DNA from: Roseateles_E cavernae
Lineage (GTDB): Bacteria; Pseudomonadota; Gammaproteobacteria; Burkholderiales; Burkholderiaceae_C
Reading direction: 5' to 3'
Assembly: GCF_040187885.1 (NCBI RefSeq)
Contig: NZ_JBDPLH010000008.1
Coordinates: 62,001-126,000, forward strand
DNA: 64,000 nucleotides
Shown: positions 15,973 through 25,309 of the stretch, piece by piece
How positions within the stretch are numbered: position 1 is the stretch's first letter
Layout: each line of letters begins with the position of its first letter
Position numbers and translations under genes: made by a program
Notes under the pieces: generated by a model
Database searches by the model: none
What the model was told of the DNA's origin: nothing
Seen by the model: the letters and a program-made list of their open reading frames with translations, nothing else

Positions 15973-16842
15973 TCACAGCCGCGGCGGCAGATCGGCGGTC
16001 GACAAAAAGGCCTCGATCAGCCGCATCTGGCGGCGTTCCTTCAGCACATAGAGGTACTCGGCCACCATGGGCGCTTCGCCGCGCAGCGGCAGCACGCGCA
16101 GCTCGGGATGGTGGGGCACCTCGTGGCGGGCCACCAGGCTGACACCCATGCCGCGCACGATGGCCTCGCGCAGCGCCTCGCGGCTGCCGATCTCCATCAC
16201 CTGGGCCGGCCGCACGCCGGCCAGCTGCAGCATCTCCTCGCCGAGCTGGCGTGTCATCGAGCCGCCCTCGCGCAGCAGCAGCCGGCAGGGGGCCAGGTCT
16301 TGCGCGCTGACCTCGGTCTGGCGCGCCAGCGCATGGTCGCTGCGCAGCACCAGCACCAGCGGATCTTCGCCGAGCTTCCAGCACAGCAGGCGGGCGTCGC
16401 GCACCGGATGGGAGGAGGCCGCCAGATCGACGCGGTACTCGCGCAGCGCATCCACCATCTGGCGCGAGTTGCCGATGTGCAGGCTCAGCTCGATGCCCGG
16501 GTAGCGGCTCTGGAAGCGCTGCACCAGGTCCAGCATGTAGTAGGGCGCGGTGGCGCCGATGCGCAGGCTGCCCTGGCGCAACTCGGCCTGGTTGCGCAGC
16601 GCGAACTCGATCTGGCTCTCCTGCTGCAGCAGGCCTTCGACCATGGGCAGCAGCTCGACGCCGGCATCGCTGATGGTCAGGCGGCCGGAGTTGCGGCGGA
16701 ACAGCTCCAACCCGTAGTGCTCCTCGAGCGCGCGGATCTGGGTCGTGACCGTGGGTTGGCTGATGCCCAGCTGTCGGCTGGCCAGCGTGACGCTGCCGAG
16801 CCGGGCGACGGTGAAAAAGGCCTTCAGTTGGGCGGTGAGCAT
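15973..16842 (-). CDS. LysR-type regulator of the aminoethylphosphonate genes
   Basis: 289 residues. An N-terminal winged helix-turn-helix (SRQLGISQPTVTTQIRALEE, about 22-41) is followed by a substrate-binding-like effector domain. It is divergent from the phnS gene across a 182-base control region, the usual arrangement for LysR regulators acting on the neighbouring operon. The sequence resembles regulators found with aminoethylphosphonate genes; the effector is inferred to be AEP or a breakdown product. A CAAGACCTG copy is at 16294-16302. Confidence 0.88.
   Translation of the reverse strand: MLTAQLKAFFTVARLGSVTLASRQLGISQPTVTTQIRALEEHYGLELFRRNSGRLTISDAGVELLPMVEGLLQQESQIEFALRNQAELRQGSLRIGATAPYYMLDLVQRFQSRYPGIELSLHIGNSRQMVDALREYRVDLAASSHPVRDARLLCWKLGEDPLVLVLRSDHALARQTEVSAQDLAPCRLLLREGGSMTRQLGEEMLQLAGVRPAQVMEIGSREALREAIVRGMGVSLVARHEVPHHPELRVLPLRGEAPMVAEYLYVLKERRQMRLIEAFLSTADLPPRL
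16294..16302 (-). repeat. CAAGACCTG copy 8 (extended GCCC)
   Basis: In the LysR gene, Gln-Asp-Leu. Confidence 0.9.
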
Positions 16843-16935
16843 GGACGGGCGAGGGTAGTCGCCCTTGATGACGAATTGATGTCGAACCCGCGTCAGAGCC
16901 GCGACGCAAATCCGCCAATGCGGGCTTTGCCGCGC

Positions 16936-16965
16936 TTGGCTCGTATGACATGTTCTTTACATATT
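16936..16965 (+). promoter_or_regulatory. possible sigma-70 promoter for the phosphonate operon
   Basis: TTGGCT (16936) and CATATT (16960) are separated by 18 bases, in the AT-rich part of the LysR/phnS gap, 60 bases before the phnS start. Matches to the consensus are partial. Confidence 0.35.
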
Positions 16966-17024
16966 TGAAATCTAGAGTGCGCTCCATTGCTTCCCCCACT
17001 CCTTCCTCGCACCCCAGGAACGCT

Positions 17025-18065
17025 ATGAAAAACTCCCTCACCCGTCGTGCCGGCCTGCTGAGCCTGGCCGCCTTGTCGACCCTGCTGGCCGCCGGCGTGG
17101 CCCAGGCCCAGGGCAAGACCGAGCTGCTGGTGTACTCGGCGCTGGAGGCCGACCAGATCAAGGCCTACAAGCAGGCCTTCGAGCAGGACCACCCGGCGAT
17201 CGAGCTGAAGTTCGTGCGCGACAGCACCGGCATCGTCACCGCCCGCCTGCTGGCCGAGAAGGCCAATCCGCAGGCCGATGTGATCTGGGGCCTGGCCGCC
17301 ACCTCGCTGATGCTGCTGGACAAGGAAGGCATGCTGCAAGGCTATGCGCCCAAGGGCCTGGAGAAGGTGCGCGCCAATATGCGCGACCCGCGCGCCCAGC
17401 CGACCTGGGTGGGCATGGACCTGTGGTCCTCGGCCGTCTGCTTCAACACCGTCGAGGCCGACAAGCGCAAGCTGCCCAAGCCGGCTTCCTGGGCCGACCT
17501 GACCCAGCCGGCCTACAAGGGCACGGTGACGATGCCGCACCCCGCCTCCAGCGGCACCGGCTATCTGATGGTGTCTGCCTGGCTGCAGATGATGGGCGAG
17601 GACAAGGGCTGGGCCTTCATGGACGCGCTGCACCAGAACATCGGCGTCTACACCCACAGCGGCTCCAAGCCCTGCCGCCAGGCCGGCGCCGGCGAGTTCC
17701 CGGTGGGCCTGTCCTTCGAGTACCGCGCCAACAAGACCAAGAAGGACGGCGCGCCGATCGACATCGTGTTCCCGAAGGAGGGCCTGGGCTGGGATCTGGA
17801 GGCCACCGCCATCCTGAAGACCAGCAAGAAGCCCGAGGCCGCCAAGGCCCTGGCCGACTGGGCCGTGACCCGCAAGGCCAACGAGCTCTATGGCGCGAAC
17901 TTCGCGATCCTGGCCCTGCCCGAGGCGCAGCAGAAGATGGAGCATGTGCCGGCCAATCTGGAGCAGCTGCTGGCCAAGAACGATTTCGGCTGGGCCGCCG
18001 CCAACCGCGAGCGCATCCTGACGGAGTGGGCGCGCCGCTACGAGGCCAAGGCCGAGAAGAAGTAA
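17025..18065 (+). CDS. phnS: 2-aminoethylphosphonate ABC transporter substrate-binding protein
   Basis: 346 residues from the ATG at 17025, preceded by AGGAACGCT. A signal peptide ends at GVAQAQ (about residue 28). The mature part is an iron/spermidine-type binding protein (TELLVYSALEADQIKAYK, SKPCRQAGAGEF). Assignment to aminoethylphosphonate rests on the following genes: ATPase, fused permease, FAD oxidase and PhnX. First gene of a five-gene plus-strand operon. Confidence 0.87.
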   Translation: MKNSLTRRAGLLSLAALSTLLAAGVAQAQGKTELLVYSALEADQIKAYKQAFEQDHPAIELKFVRDSTGIVTARLLAEKANPQADVIWGLAATSLMLLDKEGMLQGYAPKGLEKVRANMRDPRAQPTWVGMDLWSSAVCFNTVEADKRKLPKPASWADLTQPAYKGTVTMPHPASSGTGYLMVSAWLQMMGEDKGWAFMDALHQNIGVYTHSGSKPCRQAGAGEFPVGLSFEYRANKTKKDGAPIDIVFPKEGLGWDLEATAILKTSKKPEAAKALADWAVTRKANELYGANFAILALPEAQQKMEHVPANLEQLLAKNDFGWAAANRERILTEWARRYEAKAEKK

Positions 18066-18077
18066 GTAGGAACCGCC

Positions 18078-19157
18078 ATGCTGTCGCTGCGCCACCTGAA
18101 CAAACGCTATGGCACGCAGCCGGTGCTGCGCGGCATAGCCCTGGATGTCGCCGCCGGCGAGTTCATCAGCCTGCTCGGCCCCTCGGGCTGCGGCAAGACC
18201 ACCTTGCTGCGCCTGATCTGCGGCATCGAGGCGGCGGACAGCGGCAGCATTGTGCTGAACGGCCAGGACATCACGGCTTGGCCGGCCGCGCAGCGGCGCT
18301 TCGGCGTGGTGTTCCAGTCCTACGCCTTGTTTCCCAATCTGAGCTTGGCCGACAACGTCGCCTATGGCCTGCAGCAGGCCACGCGCGGCGAGCGCGCGGC
18401 CCGCGTTGCCGAGCTGCTGGAGCTGGTGGGCCTGGCCGACAAGGCGAACAAATTCCCGGCCCAGCTCAGCGGCGGCCAGCAGCAGCGGGTCGCGCTGGCG
18501 CGCGCGCTGGCGCCGCGGCCGCCGCTGCTGCTGCTGGACGAGCCGCTGTCGGCCCTGGATGCCCAGGTGCGCCAGGGCCTGCGCGCCGAGATCCGGCGCC
18601 TGCAGCAGCGCCTGGGCATCACCACCATCATGGTCACGCATGACCAGGACGAGGCGCTGTCGATGGCCGACCGCGTCGTCGTGATGCACCAGGGCCAGAT
18701 CGAGCAGCAGGGCAGCCCGCAGCAGCTCTATGCGGCGCCGGCCACGCCCTTCGTGGCCGGCTTTGTCGGCAAGATGAATCTGCTGCCGGGCCTGGTGACC
18801 GGTGCCGGCCGGGCCCGTGTCGGCACGGCCGAGCTGGCCTGCGCCAGCACCAGCTTCGCCCGCTACAAGACCGGCAGCCCGGTGCTCTTGGGCCTGCGGC
18901 CCGAGTGCCTGCGACTGCATGGCCAGGCCGGGACCAACCGCCTGCCGGTCAGCCTGGTCGAGGCCATGTTCCTGGGCCATTGCAGCCTGCTGCGCCTGCG
19001 CTGCGAGGCGCTGGATGCGCAGCTGGAGCTGCAGCTGGCCACCGAGGGCGATGCCCAGCTGCCGGCCTGGTTGAACGAGGGCCCGCTGTGGGTGGAGCTG
19101 CCGCCCGAGGCGGTCAGTGCGCTGGACACGCCGCTGTCGATGCGGGTGGCGGCATGA
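18078..19157 (+). CDS. phnT: 2-aminoethylphosphonate ABC transporter ATPase
   Basis: 359 residues. Walker A GPSGCGKTT (about 36-44), Q-loop VVFQSYALFP, signature LSGGQQQR (about 132), Walker B LLLLDEPLSALD and switch VTHDQDEALS are all intact. The C-terminal 110 residues form a TOBE-type domain (GLRPECLRL). It powers the import of AEP. It starts 12 bases after phnS; the next gene follows after 55 bases. Confidence 0.9.
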   Translation: MLSLRHLNKRYGTQPVLRGIALDVAAGEFISLLGPSGCGKTTLLRLICGIEAADSGSIVLNGQDITAWPAAQRRFGVVFQSYALFPNLSLADNVAYGLQQATRGERAARVAELLELVGLADKANKFPAQLSGGQQQRVALARALAPRPPLLLLDEPLSALDAQVRQGLRAEIRRLQQRLGITTIMVTHDQDEALSMADRVVVMHQGQIEQQGSPQQLYAAPATPFVAGFVGKMNLLPGLVTGAGRARVGTAELACASTSFARYKTGSPVLLGLRPECLRLHGQAGTNRLPVSLVEAMFLGHCSLLRLRCEALDAQLELQLATEGDAQLPAWLNEGPLWVELPPEAVSALDTPLSMRVAA

Positions 19158-19212
19158 GCCGCCGGGCCGTTCCCAAGGCGAATTCCGTAGTGCGCAGCAC
19201 GGAGGATTCCCA

Positions 19213-20925
19213 ATGAGCGTTGTATTGTCAGAGCCCCTGCTGCTGCCGAAGGCGGTCGCGCAGCAGGGCGAGGCCCGCGCGCTCGGCGGCCTGCTGGGCC
19301 TGGCGCTGATCGTGCTGGCCGTGGCGGTGGCGCTGCCGGTGGCGGCCCTGCTGCTGCTGAGTTTCTATGGCGCCGACGGGGCTTTCGTCGGCCTGGCCAA
19401 TTTCATCGCCTATGCGCGCGGCCCGAATGTGCTGGCCTCGCTGGGCAACAGCCTGTGGCTGTCGGCCGCCAGCGCCGCGATCTGCGTGACCCTGGCCTAC
19501 GGCTATGCCTTCGCACTGATGCACAGCTGCATGCCGGGCCGGGGCCTGCTGCGCGCGATCGCGCTGGTGCCGTTGCTGGCGCCTTCGCTCTTGATGGCCA
19601 TCAGCCTGATCTATCTGTTCGGCAACCAGGGCCTGCTGAAGGACTGGCTCGCCGTGCTGGGCCTGGGCCCGGCCTATGGGCCTTTCGGCATCATCGCCGG
19701 CTCGGTGCTGTGGACCTTCCCGCATGCGCTGCTGATCCTGTGCACCGCGCTGGCCAGTGGCGACGCGCGGCTGTACGAGGCCGCCGCCAGCCTGGGCGCG
19801 AGCCGCTGGCGCATCTTCCGCACCGTGACCCTGCCGGCCAGCCGCTACGGCCTGCTGATCTCCTATGTGGTGGTGTTCGTGCTGGTGATCACCGATTTCG
19901 GCGTGCCCAAGGTCATCGGCGGCAACACCCAGGTGCTGGCCACCGACATCTACAAGCAGGTGATCGGCCAGCAGCAGCTGCAGATGGGGGCGGTCGTGGC
20001 TTTGCTGCTGCTCTTGCCGGCCGGGCTGGCCTTCTGGGTCGAGCAGCGCCTGCGCGCGCGCCAGTCGGCCGCCTTGAGCGTGCGCGCGGTGCCTTACCGG
20101 CCTAGCCCCTGCAAGCCGCTGGACCGCGCGCTGCTGCTGTATTGCGGCCTGATCGCCGGCGCGCTCGTGCTGGTGATGGGCGTGGCGCTGTTCGCCTCGC
20201 TGGCGACCTATTGGCCCTACAAGCTGCAGCCCACCCTGGCCAATTACAACTTCGACCTGATGGACGGCGGCGGCTGGGCCAGCTACGGCAACTCGATCAA
20301 GCTGGCCTGCGCGACCGCGGTGCTGGGCGCGGGCCTGAGCTTTCTGTCCGCCTATCTGGTCGAGAAGCCGCGCCGCTTTGCCGCCGCACGCGGCCTGCTC
20401 AATGCGGTCGCCAGCCTGCCGATGGCGGTGCCGGGTCTGGCGCTGGGCCTGGGCTATATCCTGTTCTTCAACGCCGCCTGGAACCCTTTGCACTTCATCT
20501 ACGGCGGCATGGCCATCCTGGTGCTGTGCACGGTGGCGCATTTCTTCTCGGTCGCCCACATCACGCAGCTGACCGCCTTGCGCCAGCTCGACCGCGAGTA
20601 CGAGCTGGTGGCCGAGTCGCTGGGCGTGCCCTTCTGGAAGACCTTGTGGCGCGTGCACCTGCCGGTGCTGCTGCCGACCCTGATCCAGGTGGCCGGCTAC
20701 TTCTTCGTGAACGCGCTGACCACGGTCTCGGCCGTCGTCTTCCTCTATTCGCCCGCCACCACGCTGGCCTCGGTGGCCGTGCTGGCGATGGACGATGCCG
20801 GCGATATCGCCCCGGCGGCCGCAATGGCCTGCCTGATCTTCCTCAGCGCCGCGAGCGGCCGCCTCCTGCTGGCGGGCCTGGAGCGGCTGCTGATTCAAAA
20901 GACGCAGCGCTGGCGCGCTGCATGA
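19213..20925 (+). CDS. 2-aminoethylphosphonate ABC permease, two permease halves in one chain
   Basis: 570 residues from the ATG at 19213, with GGAGG 7 bases upstream. About twelve membrane segments. Two binding-protein-dependent permease domains are visible, each with its EAA-like loop: YEAAASLGASRWRIFRTVTLP (near residue 195) and YELVAESLGVPFWKTLWRVHL (near residue 475). In Salmonella these are the separate proteins PhnU and PhnV; here they are one polypeptide as in iron-type FbpB permeases. Confidence 0.88.
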   Translation: MSVVLSEPLLLPKAVAQQGEARALGGLLGLALIVLAVAVALPVAALLLLSFYGADGAFVGLANFIAYARGPNVLASLGNSLWLSAASAAICVTLAYGYAFALMHSCMPGRGLLRAIALVPLLAPSLLMAISLIYLFGNQGLLKDWLAVLGLGPAYGPFGIIAGSVLWTFPHALLILCTALASGDARLYEAAASLGASRWRIFRTVTLPASRYGLLISYVVVFVLVITDFGVPKVIGGNTQVLATDIYKQVIGQQQLQMGAVVALLLLLPAGLAFWVEQRLRARQSAALSVRAVPYRPSPCKPLDRALLLYCGLIAGALVLVMGVALFASLATYWPYKLQPTLANYNFDLMDGGGWASYGNSIKLACATAVLGAGLSFLSAYLVEKPRRFAAARGLLNAVASLPMAVPGLALGLGYILFFNAAWNPLHFIYGGMAILVLCTVAHFFSVAHITQLTALRQLDREYELVAESLGVPFWKTLWRVHLPVLLPTLIQVAGYFFVNALTTVSAVVFLYSPATTLASVAVLAMDDAGDIAPAAAMACLIFLSAASGRLLLAGLERLLIQKTQRWRAA

Positions 20926-20939
20926 AAGACTGAGAAGCA

Positions 20940-22052
20940 ATGACTGTGGATGTGTTGGTGGTGGGTGCGGGCATCGTCGGCCTGGCCCATGCGTATGAGG
21001 CGGCCCGGCGCGGGCTCAAGGTGATGGTGCTGGAGCGCGATGCGGCCTGCATAGGCGCGTCGATCCGCAACTTCGGTTTCGTCACCGTGACCGGCCAGCA
21101 GGCCGGTGCCAGCTGGACGCGGGCGCGGCGCTCGCGCGAGGTCTGGGCCGAGCTGGCGCCGCAGGCCGGCATCGATGTCGTGCACCGCGGCCTGTGGCTG
21201 GCGGCGCAGCGGCCCGAGGCGCGCTCGGTGCTGGAGGCCTTCATGGCCACCGAGATGGCCCAGGGCTGCGAGCTGCTGAGTCCGTCCGCCGCGGCCGCGC
21301 GCTTTGCCGGCCTGCGGACCGAGGACCTGCAGGCGGTGCTCTACAGCCCGCATGAGCTGCGGGTCGAGTCGCGCAGCGCGATCCCGCGGCTGGCGGCCTG
21401 GCTGGCCGAGACTCATGGCGTGCAGTTCCGCTTCGGTGAGGCGGTGCTGTCGGTGGCCACGCCCGAGGTGCAGACCTCGCGCGGCGTCTACCGCGCCGAG
21501 CGCGTCATCGTCTGTGGCGGCGCCGAGCTCAACGGCCTGTTCGCACCGCTGTGGCAGCCCCATGAGCTGCGCCTGTGCCAGCTGCAGATGCTGCGCGTGC
21601 GGCCGCAGGCCGGCTTCCGGCTGGAAGGCTCGGTGATGGGCGATCTGAGCCTGGTGCGCTACGAGGGCTATGCGGCCCTGCCCGAGGCCCAGGCGCTGCG
21701 CGAGCGGCTGCAGGCGGAGGAGGGCGCCAGCCTTGCGCACGGCATCCATCTGATCGTCGTGCAAAGCGCCGATGGCTCGCTGGTGGTGGGCGACTCGCAC
21801 CACTACGGGCCGGTGCTGCCGCCCTTTGCGCTGGAGGAGGTCGACGCGCTGATCCTGCGCCATCTGCGCGCGGCGCTGCGCCTGAGCGAGGCCACGGTGA
21901 CCGAACGCTGGGTCGGCACCTATCCCTCGTCGAGCCGCGAGCCCTGCCTGGTGCTGGCACCCGACGCCGCCACCCGCGCGGTCACCGTCACCAGCGGCAC
22001 CGGGGCCAGCACCGCCTTCGGCCTGGCCGAAGAGGTGTTCGCCGCCTGGTGA
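20940..22052 (+). CDS. FAD-dependent oxidoreductase of aminoethylphosphonate clusters (TIGR03364 type)
   Basis: 370 residues, glycine-oxidase/DAO fold. The FAD motif VVGAGIVGLAHAYEAARRG is at residues 6-24, ASIRNFGFVTVTGQQ follows near residue 40, and the C-terminal TSGTGASTAFGLAEEV binds the cofactor. Related enzymes next to phosphonate genes oxidise AEP or N-methyl-AEP to phosphonoacetaldehyde. Placed directly before phnX and with no AEP transaminase present, it is the likely source of phosphonoacetaldehyde here. The exact amine substrate is inferred. Confidence 0.82.
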   Translation: MTVDVLVVGAGIVGLAHAYEAARRGLKVMVLERDAACIGASIRNFGFVTVTGQQAGASWTRARRSREVWAELAPQAGIDVVHRGLWLAAQRPEARSVLEAFMATEMAQGCELLSPSAAAARFAGLRTEDLQAVLYSPHELRVESRSAIPRLAAWLAETHGVQFRFGEAVLSVATPEVQTSRGVYRAERVIVCGGAELNGLFAPLWQPHELRLCQLQMLRVRPQAGFRLEGSVMGDLSLVRYEGYAALPEAQALRERLQAEEGASLAHGIHLIVVQSADGSLVVGDSHHYGPVLPPFALEEVDALILRHLRAALRLSEATVTERWVGTYPSSSREPCLVLAPDAATRAVTVTSGTGASTAFGLAEEVFAAW

Positions 22053-22077
22053 GCAAAGAAACATACAAGGATTTGCG

Positions 22078-22884
22078 ATGACTCAACTTCAAGCGCTCGT
22101 GTTCGACTGGGCCGGCACCATCATCGACCATGGCAGCCTCGCGCCGATGGGCGCTTTCGTCGAGCTGTTCGCCCGCCACGGCGTCGCGATCAGCATTGAC
22201 GAGGCCCGGGTGCCCATGGGCCTGGCCAAATGGGACCATATCCATGCGCTGGGCACGGCGCCGCGCATCGCGGCCGAATGGCTGCGCCAGCATGGCCGAT
22301 CGTTCTCCGACGCCGACTGCGACGCGCTCTACGAGGAATTCACGCCGATGAATGCGCAGAGCGTGCTCAACCATGCGGCGCTGATTCCCGGCGCGCTGGA
22401 GGTGGTGCAGGACCTGCGCGAGCGCGGCCTGAAGATAGGCTCGACCACCGGCTACAACCGCCCCATCATGGAGGTGGTGCTGCCGCTGGCCGCGGCCCAG
22501 GGCTATGTGCCCGACAACCTGGTCTGCGCCGGCGATATGGACAGCGCAAGACCTGGCCCGCTGATGATGGTGCGGACGCTGTCGGACCTGCAGGTCTGGC
22601 CGCCGGCTGCGGTCGTGAAGGTGGATGACACGGTGCCGGGCCTGCAGGAGGGCCGCGCGATCGGCGCCTGGGTGGTGGGCCTGGCCGTCAGCGGCAACAC
22701 CCTGGGCCTCAGCGAGGCGCAGTGGCTGGCCCTGCCGGCCGAGGAGCAGCAGCGCCTGCGCGAGCGGGCCACGGCCGAGCTGCGCGCCGGCGGCGCCCAC
22801 TATGTGATCGACAGCGTGGCCCAGCTGCCGCCGGTCATCGAAGACATCGAGCGCCGCTTGGCTGCCGGCGAGCGGCCCGACTGA
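22078..22884 (+). CDS. phnX: phosphonoacetaldehyde hydrolase (phosphonatase)
   Basis: 268 residues, HAD superfamily. The nucleophile loop is FDWAGTIIDHGS (Asp 11), the Schiff-base lysine lies in PMGLAKWDHIHAL, and VKVDDTVPGLQEG carries the metal-binding acidic residues. It splits phosphonoacetaldehyde to acetaldehyde and phosphate, completing AEP use as a phosphorus source. Last gene of the operon, 25 bases after the oxidase, convergent with glk-hexR. A CAAGACCTG copy (22547-22555) codes Ala-Arg-Pro with the rare codon AGA. Confidence 0.93.
   Translation: MTQLQALVFDWAGTIIDHGSLAPMGAFVELFARHGVAISIDEARVPMGLAKWDHIHALGTAPRIAAEWLRQHGRSFSDADCDALYEEFTPMNAQSVLNHAALIPGALEVVQDLRERGLKIGSTTGYNRPIMEVVLPLAAAQGYVPDNLVCAGDMDSARPGPLMMVRTLSDLQVWPPAAVVKVDDTVPGLQEGRAIGAWVVGLAVSGNTLGLSEAQWLALPAEEQQRLRERATAELRAGGAHYVIDSVAQLPPVIEDIERRLAAGERPD
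22547..22555 (+). repeat. CAAGACCTG copy 9 (extended GCCC)
   Basis: In phnX, Ala-Arg-Pro with AGA. Confidence 0.9.
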
Positions 22885-22904
22885 GGCCGGGGTGAATCGG
22901 CCGC

Positions 22905-24818
22905 TCAGCGGCTGTGTGAGGTCAGCCGGGCCAGCGGCGTCGCCAGGCTGACACCCGGCGCGGCCACGCTGGCGCCGCGCTTGGGTGGGGTGCTGCTGAG
23001 CACATCCTCGTCCAGCTCCTCGCGGGCCTTGCCCGGCAGCTGGCCCAGGCCTTCGGGGTTGCGGCGCATCGCGACGCCGACGGCCAGGATGTCGATGACC
23101 AGCAGATGCAGGATGCGGCTGACCATGGGCAGATGGGTGGAGACATCCTCGACATGGTCGACGATCAGCGTCGCATCGGCCTTGCGGGCCAGTGGTGACT
23201 GGCTGGCCGTGATCGCGACCACAGCGGCGCCGCGTTCGCGCGCCTTGTCGGCCACCGCCGCCAGCTCCGGCAGCTTGCCGCTGGCGCTGATGATGACGGC
23301 CACATCGCGGGGCCCCAGCACATTGGCGGCCAGCGACTGCAGGCGCGGGTCGGTGTAGGCGCTGCTCGGCACGCCGAAGCGCAGGAATTTGAACTGCGCG
23401 TCCTGGGCCACGACACCGTAGTGGCCGACGGCATAGAACTCGATGCGGTCGGCGTGCAGCAGCAGCTCGATCGCGCGGTCGATCATCTCGCGGTTCAGCG
23501 CGCTGCGCACCTGCAGGATGGCCGAGGCGGTATTGCCCAGCACCTTGGCACCCAGCTCCACCATCGAGTCGTCATGGGTGACCTGGGTATGGGTCACCGG
23601 CACGGTGCCGGTCAGGCCGGAGGCCAGGCGCAGCTTGAAGTCGGACAGGCCCTCGCAGCCCAGCGAGCGGCAGAAGCGGATCACGGTGGGCTGGCTGACA
23701 TTGGCGGCACGGGCGATCTCGGCGATCGGCGCGTTCAGCGCATCGCGCGGATGGGCCAGCACATGCTCGGCCACGCGCAGCTCGGCCGGCGAGAGCTGCT
23801 CGCGCGCGCGCCGGATCTGGTTCAGGATGGCCGCGCCCGGTGCGGTCTTCAGCGTGCGCAGCTGGGCGTCCAGGATCGCCGAGGCACCGATGAAGGTGGC
23901 GTGCTCGGCGGTGATCACATAGGTCGGGATCGCCGCCACATAGGCCGAGAAGCGGCCCTTGTCCTCGAAGCGCTGGCGGAAGGCCGAGCGGTCGAAATAC
24001 TCGCCCAGCCGGGGCACGATGCCGCCGCCGATATAGATGCCGCCCAGGGCGCCCAGCGTCACCGCCAGATTGGCCGCGGCCGTGCCCAGCAGCGCGCAGA
24101 ACAGCGCCAGCGTCTCGACGCAGACCGGGTCGCTGGCGTCCAGCGCCCGCTGCGTGATCTCGGGCGCCTGCAGGTCCTCGGCCGGGCGGCCGGCATAGTC
24201 GGCCATCGCGCGGTACATCAGCGCCAGGCCCGGGCCCGACAGCAGGCGCTCGAAGGACACATGCTCGAACTCTCGCCAGGCGAAGCGCAAGAGCGCGATC
24301 TCGCGCTCGTTGCGCGGCGAGAAACTGGTGTGGCCGCCCTCGGTGCCCAGCGCCACCCAGCCCTCGCCGGCCGGGATCAGGCCCGAGACCCCCAGGCCCG
24401 AGCCCGAGCCGAGCAGGCCGACGACGCTCTGCTTATTGGCCTCGCCGCCGCCGATCTGGCGCAGGTCGCGGCCGGACAGGCGCGGCAGGGCCATGGCCAG
24501 CGCGGTGAAGTCGTTGACGACCACCAGGGTGTCCAGCCCCAGGCGCTGGCGCATCTCCTCGATCGAGAACTGCCAGTGGTAGTTGGTCATCCTGACCAGG
24601 TCGCCCTCGACCGGGTTGGCGATCGCGACGCCCGCATGCTCGATCTTCAGCGCCGGCAGGGTCACCAGATAGGCGCTGACGGCGGCATGGAAGTCGGCGT
24701 GGTCGGCGCAGCGCAGCGAGGCGATGTGCTCGAACTGGCCCTGGGCGGTTTCCAGCGCGAAGCGGGCATAGGTGCCACCGATGTCGGCGATCAGCCGGGG
24801 ACTGTCGAAGGGAACCAT
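22905..24818 (-). CDS. glk: bifunctional glucokinase / HexR-type RpiR regulator
   Basis: 637 residues, two proteins in one chain. Residues 1-320 are a bacterial glucokinase (LIADIGGTYARFAL, VVNDFTALAMALP, GTEGGHTSF, IYIGGGIVPRLGEY). Residues 335-400 are an RpiR helix-turn-helix (IARAANVSQPTVIRFCRSLG), and about 450-590 is a sugar-phosphate SIS domain (VAVIISASGKLPEL). Burkholderia species have the same fusion. HexR represses central carbon genes and is released by a 6-phosphogluconate-pathway intermediate (KDPG in studied species). The nucleotide loop reads GSGSGLG rather than the usual GPGTGLG of the second glucokinase. A probable HexR box lies in the upstream gap. Confidence 0.93.
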   Translation of the reverse strand: MVPFDSPRLIADIGGTYARFALETAQGQFEHIASLRCADHADFHAAVSAYLVTLPALKIEHAGVAIANPVEGDLVRMTNYHWQFSIEEMRQRLGLDTLVVVNDFTALAMALPRLSGRDLRQIGGGEANKQSVVGLLGSGSGLGVSGLIPAGEGWVALGTEGGHTSFSPRNEREIALLRFAWREFEHVSFERLLSGPGLALMYRAMADYAGRPAEDLQAPEITQRALDASDPVCVETLALFCALLGTAAANLAVTLGALGGIYIGGGIVPRLGEYFDRSAFRQRFEDKGRFSAYVAAIPTYVITAEHATFIGASAILDAQLRTLKTAPGAAILNQIRRAREQLSPAELRVAEHVLAHPRDALNAPIAEIARAANVSQPTVIRFCRSLGCEGLSDFKLRLASGLTGTVPVTHTQVTHDDSMVELGAKVLGNTASAILQVRSALNREMIDRAIELLLHADRIEFYAVGHYGVVAQDAQFKFLRFGVPSSAYTDPRLQSLAANVLGPRDVAVIISASGKLPELAAVADKARERGAAVVAITASQSPLARKADATLIVDHVEDVSTHLPMVSRILHLLVIDILAVGVAMRRNPEGLGQLPGKAREELDEDVLSSTPPKRGASVAAPGVSLATPLARLTSHSR

Positions 24819-24997
24819 GGCGATAGGCGGGGAGAAGGTGATGGGCAGGACGGCTGAATGGCGGTCGCCGGCGTGTCCGGATGCACGGGGCGGGTGCGCG
24901 CGATTATGGGGCCGTCCGCCCCCATCTCACCCCCGGCAAAGCGCGCACAGCGGGGTCGGCGCTGCGGCGCTGACACGACCGGTCCTGCTTGTGTGTT

Positions 24998-25012
24998 TGT
25001 AGCTAAGCTACA
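24998..25012. promoter_or_regulatory. HexR-like operator, perfect 7+1+7 palindrome
   Basis: TGTAGCTAAGCTACA. It fits the published HexR pattern TGTA-N7-TACA with an AT-rich centre, and it lies between a gene that encodes a HexR domain and a second glucokinase gene. Confidence 0.7.
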
Positions 25013-25069
25013 TATTTTCGAGTGTCTTTTAACGATGAATCGGTGGGTCTGAATGCTGATTTGCTCGAT

Positions 25070-25081
25070 TTTCATAGGGAA
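25070..25081 (+). promoter_or_regulatory. shared leader element TTTCATAGGGAA, copy 1
   Basis: Identical 12 bases occur at 26401-26412. Each copy begins 70-72 bases after the first base of a HexR-like box, in the same orientation and upstream of a sugar gene. Confidence 0.5.
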
Positions 25082-25117
25082 GTATGGATTTATGGGTTCT
25101 TGCTCTTGTGGTGTGAA

Positions 25118-25132
25118 TGTAGTTTTGTTACC
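25118..25132. promoter_or_regulatory. second HexR-like box, one outer mismatch
   Basis: TGTAGTTTTGTTACC, one mismatch from TGTA-N7-TACA, 120 bases after the first box. The core TAGTTTTG-TAC recurs before the TonB receptor. Confidence 0.45.
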
Positions 25133-25309
25133 TTGCACTCCAGTAGAGCCAACAGCATCGGCGGCCTTCCTCCTGGTTTGAAGCGGGTGGAGGGTGGCCA
25201 GCAAGCCTGAGACCATCGTGCATTGCCAACTTCCTGATTCCTTGCGGCCCCTCTTGTGGTCTGTCCTGTCGCGCCCGTCCCTGTGTCCTGCTGTGCCGGG
25301 GGTGTGCTC

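Larger units (their letters stand above)
24819..25309. promoter_or_regulatory. divergent control region of glk-hexR and the second glucokinase
   Basis: About 490 AT-richer bases without a gene. It holds two TGTA-N7-TACA palindromes (24998 and 25118), a 12-base element also found before the TonB receptor (25070-25081), and a long leader before the second glucokinase. Confidence 0.65.
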
